Origin: Enterobacter asburiae | Lineage (GTDB): Bacteria; Pseudomonadota; Gammaproteobacteria; Enterobacterales; Enterobacteriaceae | Direction: 5' to 3' | Length of the DNA: 64,000 bases | NCBI GenBank assembly: GCA_011754535.1 | Contig: JAAQVN010000001.1 | Span: 2,232,001-2,296,000, forward strand | Shown here: positions 45,071 to 54,568 of the stretch, in pieces | How the letters are laid out: each line of letters begins with the position of its first letter | How positions within the stretch are numbered: the first letter of the stretch is position 1 | Position numbers and translations under genes: made by a program | Notes under the pieces: generated by a model | Told to the model about the DNA's origin: nothing | Databases searched by the model: none | What the model saw: the letters and a program-made list of their open reading frames with translations, nothing else

Positions 45071-45364
45071 TTAAGCCGAGCGTGGACGCAATAATTTTTC
45101 GACGATGAGCACCAGACGCCTGCGCGTCACGAAGCGGTGTAGCTGCCCCAGAAGCCAGTTACCGCATCCGGTAATCAGGTAGCTACGGTTACTCTCCACG
45201 GCCTTCAGCGCCAGGGTGACCACTTTGTCAGCGGGCATTCTTTTACCTACCGAGGCTTCCTCAGCATTCACCACATCAAAAAAGGCCGTATCCGTTGCGC
45301 CGGGGCAAAGCGCCAGCACGCGGATGCCCTTTGAGCGATACTCTCCCCACAGCGCATTCGAAAA
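45071..45364 (-). pseudogene. SDR oxidoreductase, 3' fragment
   Basis: The minus strand encodes only the end of a short-chain dehydrogenase: SNALWGEYRSKGIRVLALCP, then GATDTAFFDVV and a C-terminal part to LRPRSA. The Rossmann motif and the YxxxK active site are missing. Homology stops at about 45364, right where the ribosome site of the MerR gene begins, so a deletion has joined the inside of this gene to the start of its divergent neighbour. Confidence 0.75.
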
Positions 45365-45393
45365 GTGTTTTTTTTCGAGGTGAGGGCGACGCG

Positions 45394-45762
45394 ATGCGAA
45401 TTGGTGAACTGTGTGCGAAAACGGGATTGTCGAAAGAGACGGTGCGTTACTATGAGCGGCAGGGGCTATTAGAGAATATCCCGCAGCCCAATCGCAGTAA
45501 TAACTACAAAGTTTATTCCGCCGTCGATTTACAGCGTTTAAACATGATCAAGCATGCCAAAATGCTGCTTTTTACCTTATCCGAAATTTCAGAGGTTTTA
45601 GCTGTCTGGGTTGACGACAAATTTACCGCTGAGCAAAAACGCGATTCTTTGCAGCGCAAGTTGCAGCAGCTTGAAGAGAAAGAAGCGGCGTTAATTGAGC
45701 TCAGAGCCAGGATAAAAAACGCCATTAACAAAGTCGGCCAGCCTTGTATCGATACGTTTTAA
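45394..45762 (+). CDS. MerR family transcriptional regulator
   Basis: A 122-residue MerR regulator from ATG 45394 (GAGGTGAGGG upstream). The winged helix is MRIGELCAKTGLSKETVRYY (1-20) and a dimerising coiled coil follows (about 78-112). It ends soon after IKNAINKVGQPC with no long effector domain. Its promoter region seems lost by the deletion that also cut the SDR gene, so it may be silent or read from elsewhere. Confidence 0.85.
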   Translation: MRIGELCAKTGLSKETVRYYERQGLLENIPQPNRSNNYKVYSAVDLQRLNMIKHAKMLLFTLSEISEVLAVWVDDKFTAEQKRDSLQRKLQQLEEKEAALIELRARIKNAINKVGQPCIDTF

Positions 45763-45777
45763 TCGACAAGTGGGAAG

Positions 45778-45807
45778 AGGCCGCAAAACCGATGCGGCCT
45801 TATATTT
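45778..45807 (+). terminator. Terminator after the MerR gene
   Basis: AGGCCGCA (45778-45785), 7-base loop, TGCGGCCT (45793-45800), then TATATTT: a perfect 8-bp GC-rich stem with a T-rich tail, 15 bp after the MerR stop. Confidence 0.65.
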
Positions 45808-45868
45808 CTGACAGCCAGTTCAGGCATCTGCTCCTTCACGAAATTCAATACTTTCTTCGCGTCCACAG

Positions 45869-45961
45869 ATGCATACGGATATTTATGAAATCGATGATGG
45901 AAAGATTGTGGCTAACTGGCTCATCGAGAACAATACGGCCCGGTTGATGCGAAAATCCTAT
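45869..45961 (+). pseudogene. SnoaL/NTF2-like 3' fragment
   Basis: The plus-strand frame reads MHTDIYEIDDGKIVANWLIE and further residues, like the last strand of SnoaL-like proteins (pattern D-I-Y-x-I-x-D-G-K-I-V). The frame runs on into the end of the convergent DUF1348 gene and stops at about 45987. Upstream sequence (45808-45868) shows no more of the protein, so this looks like a leftover of a deleted gene. Confidence 0.35.
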
Positions 45962-46425
45962 AAGCCAAGATCGCTCAGCGAGGGGTGATCGTCCGGGCGT
46001 CTGCCCAGCGGCCAGTGGAACAGGCGCTCGGATTCTTTTATCGGCATATCGTTAACGCAGGCATAACGCCGCTTCATCAGTCCGTCAGGCTCAAACTCCC
46101 AGTTTTCATTGCCATACGAGCGGAACCAGTTGCCGGAATCATCATGCCATTCATAGGCATAGCGCACCGCGATCCGGTTCTCCGTAAATGCCCAGAGCTC
46201 TTTAATCAGACGATAGTCCAGCTCTTTTTTCCATTTCCGCTCCAGAAACGCCCGGGCTTCTTCTCGGTTGGTGGCGAACTCTGCGCGGTTGCGCCACTGG
46301 GTATCCAGCGTATAGGCCAGCGCGACTTTCGCCGGATCGCGGCTGTTCCAGCCATCTTCTGCCAGCCTGACTTTTTCGATGGCGCTTTCACGAGTGAAGG
46401 GCGGTAAAGGAGGACGTGTGTTCAT
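45958..46425 (-). CDS. NTF2-like superfamily protein (DUF1348)
   Basis: A 155-residue cone-shaped alpha+beta protein of the DUF1348 family ([19 protein letters not shown] near 21-39; [21 protein letters not shown] near 45-65; [17 protein letters not shown] near 95). Function unknown; relatives are often next to TetR regulators and may handle small hydrophobic ligands. It is divergent from a TetR gene with a palindrome between them. Confidence 0.88.
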   Translation of the reverse strand: MNTRPPLPPFTRESAIEKVRLAEDGWNSRDPAKVALAYTLDTQWRNRAEFATNREEARAFLERKWKKELDYRLIKELWAFTENRIAVRYAYEWHDDSGNWFRSYGNENWEFEPDGLMKRRYACVNDMPIKESERLFHWPLGRRPDDHPSLSDLGL

Positions 46426-46450
46426 TGCGGTAACCTCAGCGTTAGATGAA

Positions 46451-46468
46451 GTAGACAGGTCTGTCTAC
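46451..46468. promoter_or_regulatory. Palindromic operator between DUF1348 and TetR genes
   Basis: GTAGACAG-GT-CTGTCTAC is a perfect 8-bp inverted repeat. It is 26 bp before the DUF1348 start and 62 bp before the TetR start, as expected for a repressor controlling both. Confidence 0.65.
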
Positions 46469-46529
46469 CTGATGTAATCTATGCTTGTGAAATAACGCTG
46501 TCAATATCCGTTTTGAGGCCGCCGAAAAA

Positions 46530-47108
46530 ATGAAAACACAATCCGCAAGCAACGATACAAAAATTAGCGTCAGGGATAAGATATTATTGACGGCGCACGA
46601 TCTGTTTTATTCCACGGGCTTCAGGGCGACGGGGGTGGATACGCTTATTAAAGCGTCAAAAGTGACCAAGGTGACTTTTTATCGCCATTTCCCGAGTAAG
46701 AGCTTGCTTATTCTCGCCTATTTGCACTATCGGCATGAAATATGGATGAACTGGTTTGAGGCCTCTCTGCGCCGTAACCTCGCCGAAGGTCAGATACTTT
46801 CTGACGCGATATCTGCAACGCTTTGCGAATGGTTTAATTCGTCCGAATTCCACGGCTGTGCGTTTATTAACGCCAGCGCAGAGGCAAAGTCCGAAGAGAT
46901 TGAAAATGAAATAAAAGAGATATGCCGCGACCATAAAGCAGAAACAAAGAAAAAAATCGAAACGCTCGCCGGTATAACGGATGAAAAGACCAGTAATGAC
47001 ATTATGATGCTTATTGACGGGGCTATTATTCATGCTCAAATGGGAATGGATACCGAAGCGGTAATAAACGTGTTAAAAACGGGCTTAGAAAAACTGACGG
47101 GTCAGTGA
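46530..47108 (+). CDS. TetR/AcrR family regulator
   Basis: A 192-residue TetR protein with HTH at residues 14-58 (AHDLFYSTGFRATGVDTLIK, KVTFYRHFPSKSLLI). It is divergent from the DUF1348 gene and probably binds the GTAGACAG palindrome between them. It is rich in Lys/Glu at the C-terminal third (EIENEIKEICRDHKAETKKK). Ligand unknown. Confidence 0.9.
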   Translation: MKTQSASNDTKISVRDKILLTAHDLFYSTGFRATGVDTLIKASKVTKVTFYRHFPSKSLLILAYLHYRHEIWMNWFEASLRRNLAEGQILSDAISATLCEWFNSSEFHGCAFINASAEAKSEEIENEIKEICRDHKAETKKKIETLAGITDEKTSNDIMMLIDGAIIHAQMGMDTEAVINVLKTGLEKLTGQ

Positions 47109-47119
47109 TATTTCCCCGT

Positions 47120-47152
47120 GCTTAATCGGCCCTTATCCCGGGCCGATTAAGC
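47120..47152. terminator. Bidirectional hairpin between TetR and SDR genes
   Basis: GCTTAATCGGCCC (47120-47132) and GGGCCGATTAAGC (47140-47152) make a perfect 13-bp stem with a 7-base loop, centred between convergent genes. It has no long T-run but is stable enough to end transcripts from both sides. Confidence 0.6.
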
Positions 47153-47159
47153 CCCCGCG

Positions 47160-47939
47160 TCATACCGTCGGGATGGTGCCGCCATCAATGACAAATTCAG
47201 TACCGGTAATACTCGCAGCATGCGATGAGGCGAGGAAGACGATGAGGTTAGCCACCTCAATTGGTCTGGCGGGGCGTCCGAGCGGTATTCCACCTAACGC
47301 CTTCATAATGATCTGCTTGCCACCTTCGTAGTCTGTTCCTGCCTGCTTCGCCAGTCTCTCCGCGAGTGCCACCGCCGCTTCAGTTTCGATCCAGCCGGGT
47401 GCAACGCGCACTACCCGAACGCCCTTCGGCGAGACTTCCTTTGACAGGCTCTTGCTGTAGGTTGAGAGGGCTGCTTTTGCCGCCGCATAGCCCGTGGTTG
47501 ATTCCGGTAACGGCAGGTCGCGCTGAATAGACGTCACGTGAATAATCACCCCATTTCCCTGCGCGAGCATTCCGGGAAGCAGGGCGCGGTCTAAGCGTAC
47601 CGCAGGTAACAAATTAAGATTGAGTTCCTGCTGCCACGCTTCTTCGTCAAGCGCAGCAAAACCGCCACCGGGGGAGGTTGAACCGCCTGCAACATGGATA
47701 ATCACGTCGACCCCTCCCATCTGTTCCTGCACCGCAGATGCGACAGCGGCACATCCGGAGACCGTAGTAAGGTCAGCGGCTACGAACGTATCAGCGATAT
47801 TTACGTCTGGCTCGTGGCGCGCAGTGGTGAATACCGTTGCGCCGAGCTGTTTTAAAAGCCCGACAACTGCTTTTCCCAGCCCTTTCGTGCCAGCGGTAAC
47901 AAGCACGCGCTTACCGGTGAAATTAATATCTAATGACAT
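47160..47939 (-). CDS. SDR family oxidoreductase
   Basis: A 259-residue classical short-chain dehydrogenase: cofactor motif [12 protein letters not shown] (near 15), catalytic Tyr/Lys in [11 protein letters not shown] (near 155) and the C-terminal [20 protein letters not shown] typical of this family. I start it at ATG 47939; TTG 47945 is possible. It is divergent from the HxlR gene, which is its likely regulator. Confidence 0.9.
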   Translation of the reverse strand: MSLDINFTGKRVLVTAGTKGLGKAVVGLLKQLGATVFTTARHEPDVNIADTFVAADLTTVSGCAAVASAVQEQMGGVDVIIHVAGGSTSPGGGFAALDEEAWQQELNLNLLPAVRLDRALLPGMLAQGNGVIIHVTSIQRDLPLPESTTGYAAAKAALSTYSKSLSKEVSPKGVRVVRVAPGWIETEAAVALAERLAKQAGTDYEGGKQIIMKALGGIPLGRPARPIEVANLIVFLASSHAASITGTEFVIDGGTIPTV

Positions 47940-48029
47940 GACCAATAACTCCCGTTATTTACAGTACAGGCATATTCAACATAGACTGAGAAATTGACAA
48001 GTACGCACGAAAAAGTGAGTTACTAAATT

Positions 48030-48407
48030 ATGAGTAAGTTATATAGTCCGGAATCTGCCGCAAGCGGCGTGGAGCAAGTATTACGGCTGCTGGAAGGGCG
48101 CTGGAAATTAATTATTCTTTTTCATCTTTTCGACGGAAAAGTGCAGCGCTACTCTGATTTCGAAAAGCTGATCCCCGGTATTTCTCAGAAGATGCTGGCG
48201 CAGCAGCTTCGACAGCTTGAGTCCGACGGTATTGTTTCGCGGATGGTCTACCCTCAGGTACCACCGAAAGTGGAATATCGCCTCACCGATTGGGGGCAGG
48301 CACTGTGCCCGGCGCTGGATGCCATGCTGAAATGGGCAGAAAAACGCGAGGCTTACGCGAGCCAGGCAACCGATGGAAGTGCTCTCAACATTCCCAACGG
48401 CGAATGA
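48030..48407 (+). CDS. HxlR family transcriptional regulator
   Basis: A 125-residue winged-helix regulator (GRWKLIILFHLFDG near 24, FEKLIPGISQKMLAQQLRQL near 45-64, YRLTDWGQAL near 90). HxlR proteins often sense electrophiles through an N-terminal Cys; this one has no Cys at its start. It is divergent from the SDR gene by 90 bp. Confidence 0.9.
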   Translation: MSKLYSPESAASGVEQVLRLLEGRWKLIILFHLFDGKVQRYSDFEKLIPGISQKMLAQQLRQLESDGIVSRMVYPQVPPKVEYRLTDWGQALCPALDAMLKWAEKREAYASQATDGSALNIPNGE

Positions 48408-48498
48408 CACCTTAAAATTGTTGTCATTCGCCGTTCGTTAACGCGGGTTGTTAGCACGGAGAGCGCCCATGACCCCTCGCAGCAGAGCATTCTCTGGA

Positions 48499-49281
48499 TT
48501 ATGAGGATGCCTCTTTAGAAAGCGTATCATGCTGTGCCAGCGACAGCGCGCTGGCGCTGGCGGGGTCGAACAGCGAGATGCTCTCAATCTGATTGAGTAA
48601 AATCACCTTCCGGAACGACATGGCGCTTTGGGGTTCAGAGTCGAGCGTGATGTCATGCTCTGCATACCATCTGCTGTAATTATTCTCGATGCGAAAGTTC
48701 ATCGTCTTCGCGTCCCTGTACCCGCTTAACATCGGGATCAACACGATATTGGCCGTTTTTTCATATTCCAGCGTCGCGGTGTGGATCATGCCGACGTAAA
48801 TCCGCCTCGACCGGAGCGTGACCTGCGCCAGTTCGCCTTGCTCCATACACTGGTACAGCAGTTGTTCGATACCGCTCGACTGGGCCAGACGTTTGTAGAG
48901 CTTTTTACGGCTTTCACCGTCCAGCCTGGCGCTGCCCGCCCAGTTAGAGCGGTAGAGGCAAAACAGGATGGCAAACGCCAGCATCACGACCACCGGTGCC
49001 TGAATGCCCAAAAAACTCCAGTTCATAAAGTCGACTTGCCAGTCGGCATACTGCTGCGACGTAAAGTGAAACGTGTTGTCGGCGGCGGAGAGGGCGAGCA
49101 AGAATAGCCAGAGCAGACCGGTGGCAATCACGCCCTGCAGAACGAAAATACAGCCATAAAGCGCAACGAGAAAATAGACGTCCCAGCCGAAGGAACGCTT
49201 GATTTTAAAGCGCGTCGACAGATCCCGGCTGGTGTACCAGTACCCGCATACCATCAGCACCATAAATATCGCCGTTCCCAT
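48499..49281 (-). CDS. Hypothetical membrane protein
   Basis: A 260-residue protein with three hydrophobic segments at about residues 3-17, 35-66 and 90-110, then a cytoplasmic domain of 150 residues with no recognised family (RRIYVGMIHTATLEYEKTAN near 160). The first gene of this two-gene unit, 49283-49480, ends one base before its start. The phrase VILLNQIESISLFDP near 226 suggests a beta-rich fold like LSm or ShlB-type sensor parts, but I cannot assign it. Confidence 0.65.
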   Translation of the reverse strand: MGTAIFMVLMVCGYWYTSRDLSTRFKIKRSFGWDVYFLVALYGCIFVLQGVIATGLLWLFLLALSAADNTFHFTSQQYADWQVDFMNWSFLGIQAPVVVMLAFAILFCLYRSNWAGSARLDGESRKKLYKRLAQSSGIEQLLYQCMEQGELAQVTLRSRRIYVGMIHTATLEYEKTANIVLIPMLSGYRDAKTMNFRIENNYSRWYAEHDITLDSEPQSAMSFRKVILLNQIESISLFDPASASALSLAQHDTLSKEASS

Positions 49282-49282
49282 T

Positions 49283-49480
49283 TCAGGCCCTCTTCAGCGT
49301 GTTGACGTGACGCAGAAAATCCTGCCGCACCTCGTTGCTTTTGTAGTTCACCGAGGCGTTCCCGTCCTGGTCGATAATGATGCGATCGCCATCTTCGACG
49401 GCTTCAATAATTTCCTGCTGGCTCATCACCTGGAGCAAAGATTCGGGGCTGGAGAAAAGCGAGAGAAAGAAGCGTTTCAT
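49283..49480 (-). CDS. Small hypothetical protein
   Basis: A 65-residue protein from ATG 49480 (AAGGA 8 bp upstream); ATG 49489 is out-competed by this. It reads MKRFFLSLFSSPESLLQVMS and then an acidic part (EDGDRIIIDQDGNASVNYKS) ending NTLKRA. It precedes a membrane protein gene by one base and must be cotranscribed with it. No family recognised. Confidence 0.6.
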   Translation of the reverse strand: MKRFFLSLFSSPESLLQVMSQQEIIEAVEDGDRIIIDQDGNASVNYKSNEVRQDFLRHVNTLKRA

Positions 49481-49561
49481 GTCAGGCATCCTTATGAATT
49501 AAAAAGAATAAGCCTGGAAGATGACCGACGAATTTGCCTTAAGGATATCCTGAAAGTGAAA

Positions 49562-49586
49562 GCCGGGTGGCGGCTACGCCTTACCC
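49562..49586. repeat. REP-like sequence
   Basis: GCCGGGTGGCGGCTACGCCTTACCC is of the REP type of enterobacteria. It lies between the small hypothetical gene and the lipid operon. Confidence 0.55.
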
Positions 49587-49738
49587 TGAATACAAAAGCT
49601 ACTTATTTGAAAGTCAATAAGCTATTGATATGTCTACGTAATAAAAAATAAATAATCACAAACTTGGACAAATAACGTTAATTGTGTAAGTTTTAATTAT
49701 GCGATTACGCCACGTTGTTTACAGCCAGGATGTGACCC

Positions 49739-50173
49739 ATGAGCACTTTGCCCTCTGTCGTGAGTCGGTTTGTTGAGTACTACGCCGCACTGGATAGCCA
49801 GCCGCCTTCCGCGCTGGTGGGGCTTTACCATTCGAATGCCACGCTTATCGATCCATTCGGCGAGCACGACGGGATTTTCGCGCTTCAGCGCTATTTCACC
49901 CATCTGCTGGCCAATGTCGAGAAGTGCCGTTTTACCATCGACACGCCGCTGTGCAGCGGTAACCGGTTTGTTGTCACCTGGATAATGCACTGGTCGCACC
50001 CGCGGTTCGCCGGGGGCGAGCCGCTTGAACTGCCTGGGTGTTCAGTGGTGGAGACGGAAAAAGATCTCATCATGCATCAGCGGGACTACTACGATGCGGG
50101 AGAGATGATCTACGAACACCTCCCTCTGCTGGGCTGGGCGGTACGCGGCGTGAAGCGGAGGGTCAAATCATGA
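49739..50173 (+). CDS. NTF2-like (SnoaL) protein, first gene of lipid-modification operon
   Basis: A 144-residue NTF2-fold protein (VSRFVEYYAALDSQPPSALV near 9-28; LIDPFGEHDGI near 36; terminal YEHLPLLGWAVRGVKRRVK). Many such proteins bind or isomerise small lipids. AGGAT precedes ATG 49739. The stop overlaps the next start as ATGA, and the whole run of genes to 55613 is coupled in the same way. Function inferred only from context. Confidence 0.85.
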   Translation: MSTLPSVVSRFVEYYAALDSQPPSALVGLYHSNATLIDPFGEHDGIFALQRYFTHLLANVEKCRFTIDTPLCSGNRFVVTWIMHWSHPRFAGGEPLELPGCSVVETEKDLIMHQRDYYDAGEMIYEHLPLLGWAVRGVKRRVKS

Positions 50174-50889
50174 AGACGGTGCTGATTACCGGAGCAAGCT
50201 CGGGCATCGGCGCGGGGCTGGCGAAGTCCTTTGCCGCTGACGGCTTCCACGTGATTGCCTGCGGGCGCGATCCGGCGCGGCTTGAAGCGCTGCATCAGAC
50301 CTGCCCCAATCTCACCGTTCGCCTGTTCGATATGACAGACAGGGACGCCTGTCGCCAGGCGCTTAGCGGCGTTTACGCCGATCTGGTTATTCTCTGCGCC
50401 GGAACCTGCGAATACCTCGACGGTGGCGTGGTGGATGCGGCGCTGGTGGAGCGGGTCATATCCACCAATTTCCTCGGTCCGGTGAACTGCCTGGCCGCGC
50501 TGCAGCCGCAGCTGGCCGCCGGCAACCGCGTGGTGCTGGTGAGCTCGATGGCCCACTGGCTTCCCTTCCCGCGGGCAGAGGCCTACGGCGCGTCCAAAGC
50601 GGCGCTGAGCTGGTTTGCCGAGAGCCTGCGGCTGGACTGGGAGCCAAAGGGGATTGACGTGACGGTCGTCTCTCCGGGCTTTGTCGATACCCCGCTGACG
50701 CGCAAAAACGATTTTGCCATGCCGGGCAGGGTGAGCGTCGACGAGGCGGTCAAGGCGATCCGTACCGGGCTGGCGAAAGGCAAAATGCATATCGCGTTTC
50801 CCGCCGGGTTCGGCTTCATTTTGCGGCTGCTCTCCGGGCTGCCCGCGTTTTTGCAGCGCGCGCTGCTGCGCAGGATGGTGCGCTCATGA
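50170..50889 (+). CDS. SDR family oxidoreductase of the lipid operon
   Basis: A 239-residue short-chain dehydrogenase: TGASSGIGAGLAKSF (near 7-21), Ser in VLVSSMAHW and the Tyr/Lys pair in AYGASKAALSWF (near 144-155). A hydrophobic C-terminus (FGFILRLLSGLPAFLQRALL) may touch the membrane. It overlaps both neighbours by 4 bp. It probably reduces or oxidises a lipid intermediate. Confidence 0.9.
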   Translation: MKTVLITGASSGIGAGLAKSFAADGFHVIACGRDPARLEALHQTCPNLTVRLFDMTDRDACRQALSGVYADLVILCAGTCEYLDGGVVDAALVERVISTNFLGPVNCLAALQPQLAAGNRVVLVSSMAHWLPFPRAEAYGASKAALSWFAESLRLDWEPKGIDVTVVSPGFVDTPLTRKNDFAMPGRVSVDEAVKAIRTGLAKGKMHIAFPAGFGFILRLLSGLPAFLQRALLRRMVRS

Positions 50890-52145
50890 ACATTGCGATT
50901 ATCGGCAGCGGCATCGCCGGGCTGACCTGCGCCTGGCGTCTGGCCGGGCACCATCAGGTAACCCTGTTTGAAGCGGGCGCCACGCCCGGCGGCCATACCG
51001 CGACGGTTGACGTCTCAACGCCACAGGGCACATACGCGATCGACACCGGGTTTATCGTCTACAACGACCGCACCTATCCGCGCTTTATGGGCCTGCTCAG
51101 CGAGCTTGGCATCAGTGGGCAAAAAACGCAGATGAGCTTTTCGGTGCACAACCCCGAGACGGGGCTGGAGTACAACGGCCACACCCTGACGTCGCTGTTT
51201 GCCCAGCGCCGAAACCTCGTGAATCCGGCATTCTGGCGGCTGCTTGGGGAGATCGTCCGCTTCAATCGTCTGGCAAAACAGGCGCTGGACGGGGAGGTGG
51301 ACCCGAACGCCACGCTGCAGACGTTTCTGGACCAGCACGGCTTCACGCCGTTTTTTGCGCGCCACTACATTCTGCCGATGGGGGCCGCCATCTGGTCATC
51401 GTCGCTGCAGGAGATGAAGCGTTTCCCGCTGCCGCTCTTTTTGCGCTTCTTCCACCACCACGGCCTGCTGGATATCACCCAACGCCCGCAGTGGTACGTG
51501 GTGCCGGGCGGCTCGCGGGAGTATATCCGCGCCATGCTCGACAAGCTGGGCGACCGTCTGAATCTGCATCTTAATTCACCGGTGCAGCGCGTGAGCCGCC
51601 AAGAGCATGGGGTCACGCTTCAGCTCGAAAACGGCGGCCATACCTTCGATCGGGTGATTTTTGCCTGCCACTCCGCCAGCGCGCTGGCAATGCTTGAGGA
51701 CCCGACGCCCGCCGAGCGCGAGGTGCTGGGCGATATCGGCTGGCAGCGCAACGAGGTGGTATTGCACAGCGATCCGCGCTGGCTGCCGGTGCGGCAGCGG
51801 GCGTGGGCCAGCTGGAACTACCGCCTGAGCGTGCAGGAGCAGGCCAGCGCCTGCGTGACCTACAACATGAACATTCTGCAGGGGCTGCCTGCGGGCAGTC
51901 CGCTGTTCTGCGTCACCCTGAACCCGGACGTGCCGGTGGATGAACGCTTCGTCCTGCAACGCTTTGTCTATGAGCATCCGCTGTTTAACCCGAAAAGCTG
52001 GCGGGCGCAGGCGCGTCGCGGCGAGATCAACGGTCATAACCGAAGCTGGTTCTGCGGAGCTTACTGGTACAACGGTTTTCATGAAGACGGTGTGCGCAGC
52101 GCGCTGGACGTGGTCAATGAAATAGCCGCCGGGGAGGGGAACTGA
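50886..52145 (+). CDS. FAD-dependent oxidoreductase (amine-oxidase/desaturase-like)
   Basis: A 419-residue flavoprotein with the dinucleotide motif [17 protein letters not shown] (residues 3-19) and GGHTATV (near 37). It belongs to the COG2907 group whose genes sit beside DUF1365 and cyclopropane-synthase-like genes in many proteobacteria. It may act as a fatty-acyl desaturase or saturase; unproven. The DUF1365 gene starts 1 bp after its stop. Confidence 0.9.
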   Translation: MNIAIIGSGIAGLTCAWRLAGHHQVTLFEAGATPGGHTATVDVSTPQGTYAIDTGFIVYNDRTYPRFMGLLSELGISGQKTQMSFSVHNPETGLEYNGHTLTSLFAQRRNLVNPAFWRLLGEIVRFNRLAKQALDGEVDPNATLQTFLDQHGFTPFFARHYILPMGAAIWSSSLQEMKRFPLPLFLRFFHHHGLLDITQRPQWYVVPGGSREYIRAMLDKLGDRLNLHLNSPVQRVSRQEHGVTLQLENGGHTFDRVIFACHSASALAMLEDPTPAEREVLGDIGWQRNEVVLHSDPRWLPVRQRAWASWNYRLSVQEQASACVTYNMNILQGLPAGSPLFCVTLNPDVPVDERFVLQRFVYEHPLFNPKSWRAQARRGEINGHNRSWFCGAYWYNGFHEDGVRSALDVVNEIAAGEGN

Positions 52146-52146
52146 G

Positions 52147-52869
52147 ATGAATAGCTGCCTCTATCACGGCGTACTGCGCCACCGCCGCCTTCAGCCGAAA
52201 ACCCACGAATTCAGCTACGGCGTCTTTATGGCCTGGCTGGATCTTGATGAGCTGCCGCTGCTGGCCTCCGTCGGCGTGCGGCGCAACCGCTTTGCCGCCG
52301 CCTCGTTCCACGACGCGGACTATCCGCTCGGCTCGCCGCTTAAAGACAACGTGCTCAACAGGCTGGAGAGCCTGACCGGAGAACGTCCGGACGGGCGGGT
52401 CATGCTTCTGACGCAGCTGCGCTACTTCGGGTTCCATTTCAATCCGGTCAACTTTTACTACTGCTATGACGGTAAGGGAACGCTTCGCTGGGTGCTGGCC
52501 GAGGTGCGCAACACGCCGTGGAACGAGCGTCATTATTACGCGGTCGACGGGCAAAATGCCCGGCCCACGGAAAAGGCGTTTCACGTTTCCCCCTTCAACC
52601 CGATGGACATGATCTACCACTGGCGCTTCAACAACCCGGACAACACGCTGCATATGCACATTGAAAATCATCAGGAGGCGAAGGTCTTTGACGCCACCCT
52701 GGCGCTGCGCCGGGAACCTCTGACCCGCCCGACGTTGCGCTCGCTGCTGCTGCGCATCCCGCTGATGACCCTGAAAACCGTTTTCGCCATTTACTGGCAG
52801 GCGCTGAGGCTGTGGCTCAAGCGCGTGCCGCTGTATAACCATCCCGTCAGCAGGAGTGAACGCTCATGA
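52147..52869 (+). CDS. DUF1365 domain-containing protein
   Basis: A 240-residue protein starting [20 protein letters not shown], the DUF1365 signature, with [18 protein letters not shown] near 95 and [17 protein letters not shown] near 140. Its function is unknown, but it nearly always occurs between the FAD oxidoreductase and cyclopropane-synthase-like genes, as here. The stop overlaps the next start by 4 bp. Confidence 0.92.
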   Translation: MNSCLYHGVLRHRRLQPKTHEFSYGVFMAWLDLDELPLLASVGVRRNRFAAASFHDADYPLGSPLKDNVLNRLESLTGERPDGRVMLLTQLRYFGFHFNPVNFYYCYDGKGTLRWVLAEVRNTPWNERHYYAVDGQNARPTEKAFHVSPFNPMDMIYHWRFNNPDNTLHMHIENHQEAKVFDATLALRREPLTRPTLRSLLLRIPLMTLKTVFAIYWQALRLWLKRVPLYNHPVSRSERS

Positions 52870-54086
52870 CCGATCCCGTCTTTGCGCTAGAACCCGATTT
52901 CCCGCGCAACGCTCGCATTGCGCGCTGGCTGCTGTTTCGTCTGTTAAGCGGCATTCGTGGCGGCTCGCTCACCCTGCGTGAAGGGGCGCAGACCTTCCAT
53001 TTTGGCGAGACATCCTCCGCGCTGCACGCGGAGGTGCAGATCCTCACGCCCGGCGTCTACTGGCGCGTCTTAACGGGCGGGAGCCTTGCTGCGGCAGAAG
53101 CATGGATGGACGGCGAATGGGAAACCGCGCAGCTTACGCCGCTTCTGCAAATCCTGGCCCTAAACTGCGAGGTGCTTGGTCGTCTGGAGAAAGGGTTCCG
53201 GCTGCTCGGCAGGCCGCTGGAGCGTCTGCGCCACTGGACGCGGCGTAACTCTCGCGCCCAGGCTCGCGAAAATATTGCCGCCCATTACGACCTGGGCAAC
53301 ACCTTCTATGCCCATTTTCTGGATAAGGAGCTGCTTTACTCCAGCGCGCTGTTTACCGCTGACGAGCAGGATCTGACTGCGGCTCAGCAGGCCAAAATGG
53401 CGCGCCTGTGCGACCAGCTGGCGCTAAGTCCGGGTGACCACCTGCTGGAAATTGGCACCGGCTGGGGGGCGATGGCGGAATACGCCGCCCGTCATTATGG
53501 CTGTCGGGTGACCACCACTACGCTGTCGCAGGAGCAATATATCTGGGCGACCGAGCGGATCGCCCGCGCCGGGTTGCAGGATCGCGTTGAGGTACTGCTC
53601 TGCGACTATCGCGACCTCACCGGACAGTACGACAAGCTGGTCTCGATAGAGATGATTGAGGCCGTCGGGCAACGCTATCTGCCGACGTTCTTCCGTACCT
53701 GCCAGGCGCGCCTGCGCCCCGGAGGACGGATGGCAATTCAGGCCATCACTATTCAGGACCAGCGCTATCGCGACTACAGCAAAAGCGTCGATTTTATCCA
53801 GCGCTACATTTTTCCCGGCGGCTTCCTGCCGAGTATCACTGCGATGAACGAGCTGATGACGCGCCACACCGATTTCGTGGTGCGCAATCTCTTCGACATG
53901 GGCCCCGACTACGCCCGCACGCTGGCCCACTGGCGGCAGCGCTTTGTCCACGCCTGGCAGGAGATAGAAAAGCTCGGCTTCGATGAACGGTTCCGCCGCA
54001 TGTGGCTGTACTACTTCGGCTACTGTGAAGCCGGGTTTAACGCTCGCACTATCAGCGTGGTGCAGCTGACCGCCGAGCGCGTATGA
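52866..54086 (+). CDS. Cyclopropane-fatty-acid-synthase-like methyltransferase
   Basis: A 406-residue SAM-dependent methyltransferase of the CFA family. The N-terminal domain (1-120) is followed by the conserved [18 protein letters not shown] (near 137), SAM motif [20 protein letters not shown] (near 195) and [17 protein letters not shown] (near 262). It would methylate or cyclopropanate unsaturated acyl chains at the membrane. It is a second copy beside the housekeeping cfa expected elsewhere; I cannot say if the product is cyclopropane, branched or furan-type. Confidence 0.93.
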   Translation: MTDPVFALEPDFPRNARIARWLLFRLLSGIRGGSLTLREGAQTFHFGETSSALHAEVQILTPGVYWRVLTGGSLAAAEAWMDGEWETAQLTPLLQILALNCEVLGRLEKGFRLLGRPLERLRHWTRRNSRAQARENIAAHYDLGNTFYAHFLDKELLYSSALFTADEQDLTAAQQAKMARLCDQLALSPGDHLLEIGTGWGAMAEYAARHYGCRVTTTTLSQEQYIWATERIARAGLQDRVEVLLCDYRDLTGQYDKLVSIEMIEAVGQRYLPTFFRTCQARLRPGGRMAIQAITIQDQRYRDYSKSVDFIQRYIFPGGFLPSITAMNELMTRHTDFVVRNLFDMGPDYARTLAHWRQRFVHAWQEIEKLGFDERFRRMWLYYFGYCEAGFNARTISVVQLTAERV

Positions 54087-54568
54087 GACGTTACCTTCAG
54101 GTCTTTCTGCTGGCCGTGGCGTTCGATGTCTACTGGGCGCTGGTGGTGCTTTTTCGCGAACAGGGCCTGATTATCTGGCTCGGGCTGGCGGTCCTGGCGT
54201 GTATGTTATTGCCGTCAGCTTACCGTCTATACGCCATTGGGCTGGCCGCGGCGGGCAGCCTGCTGGATGCGCTCTGGGCGTTGACGGGGCTGATTGCCTT
54301 CACGGGCGACTCCCTGATGCCGCTCTGGATGGTGGCATTGTGGCTGATGTTCGCCACCGTCTGGACGCAGCTAACGCGCACCACCACGTTACCCGGCTGG
54401 CTGCTGACCCTGCTGGCCGCCGTGGGGGGGCCTGTGGCCTACCTGTTTGGCGAGCGGCTGGGCGCCATCACGTTTCTGGAGCCGACCTTTATCGTCGTCA
54501 GCTGGATGGTGCCGGGCTGGCTGGTGTTGATGCTGTTTTTCCACCTGCTGATGGGGAGACAAAAATGA
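54083..54568 (+). CDS. DUF2878 domain-containing membrane protein
   Basis: A 161-residue protein with about five transmembrane segments (starting near residues 5, 28, 53, 75 and 135). The family DUF2878 is found with DUF1365 and CFA-like genes. It overlaps both neighbours as ATGA. Function unknown; a membrane scaffold or lipid handler is plausible. Confidence 0.88.
   Translation: MRRYLQVFLLAVAFDVYWALVVLFREQGLIIWLGLAVLACMLLPSAYRLYAIGLAAAGSLLDALWALTGLIAFTGDSLMPLWMVALWLMFATVWTQLTRTTTLPGWLLTLLAAVGGPVAYLFGERLGAITFLEPTFIVVSWMVPGWLVLMLFFHLLMGRQK

Noticed and set aside
47990..48029. HxlR operator GTACGCAC...GTGAGTTAC
   Set aside because: The arms do not match well once aligned; I could not show a symmetrical site.
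49590..49738. ECF sigma (RpoE/ChrR-type) promoter before the lipid operon
   Set aside because: TGATATGTCTACGTAAT contains TGAT and CGTA words, but the spacing is far too short for an ECF -35/-10 pair.
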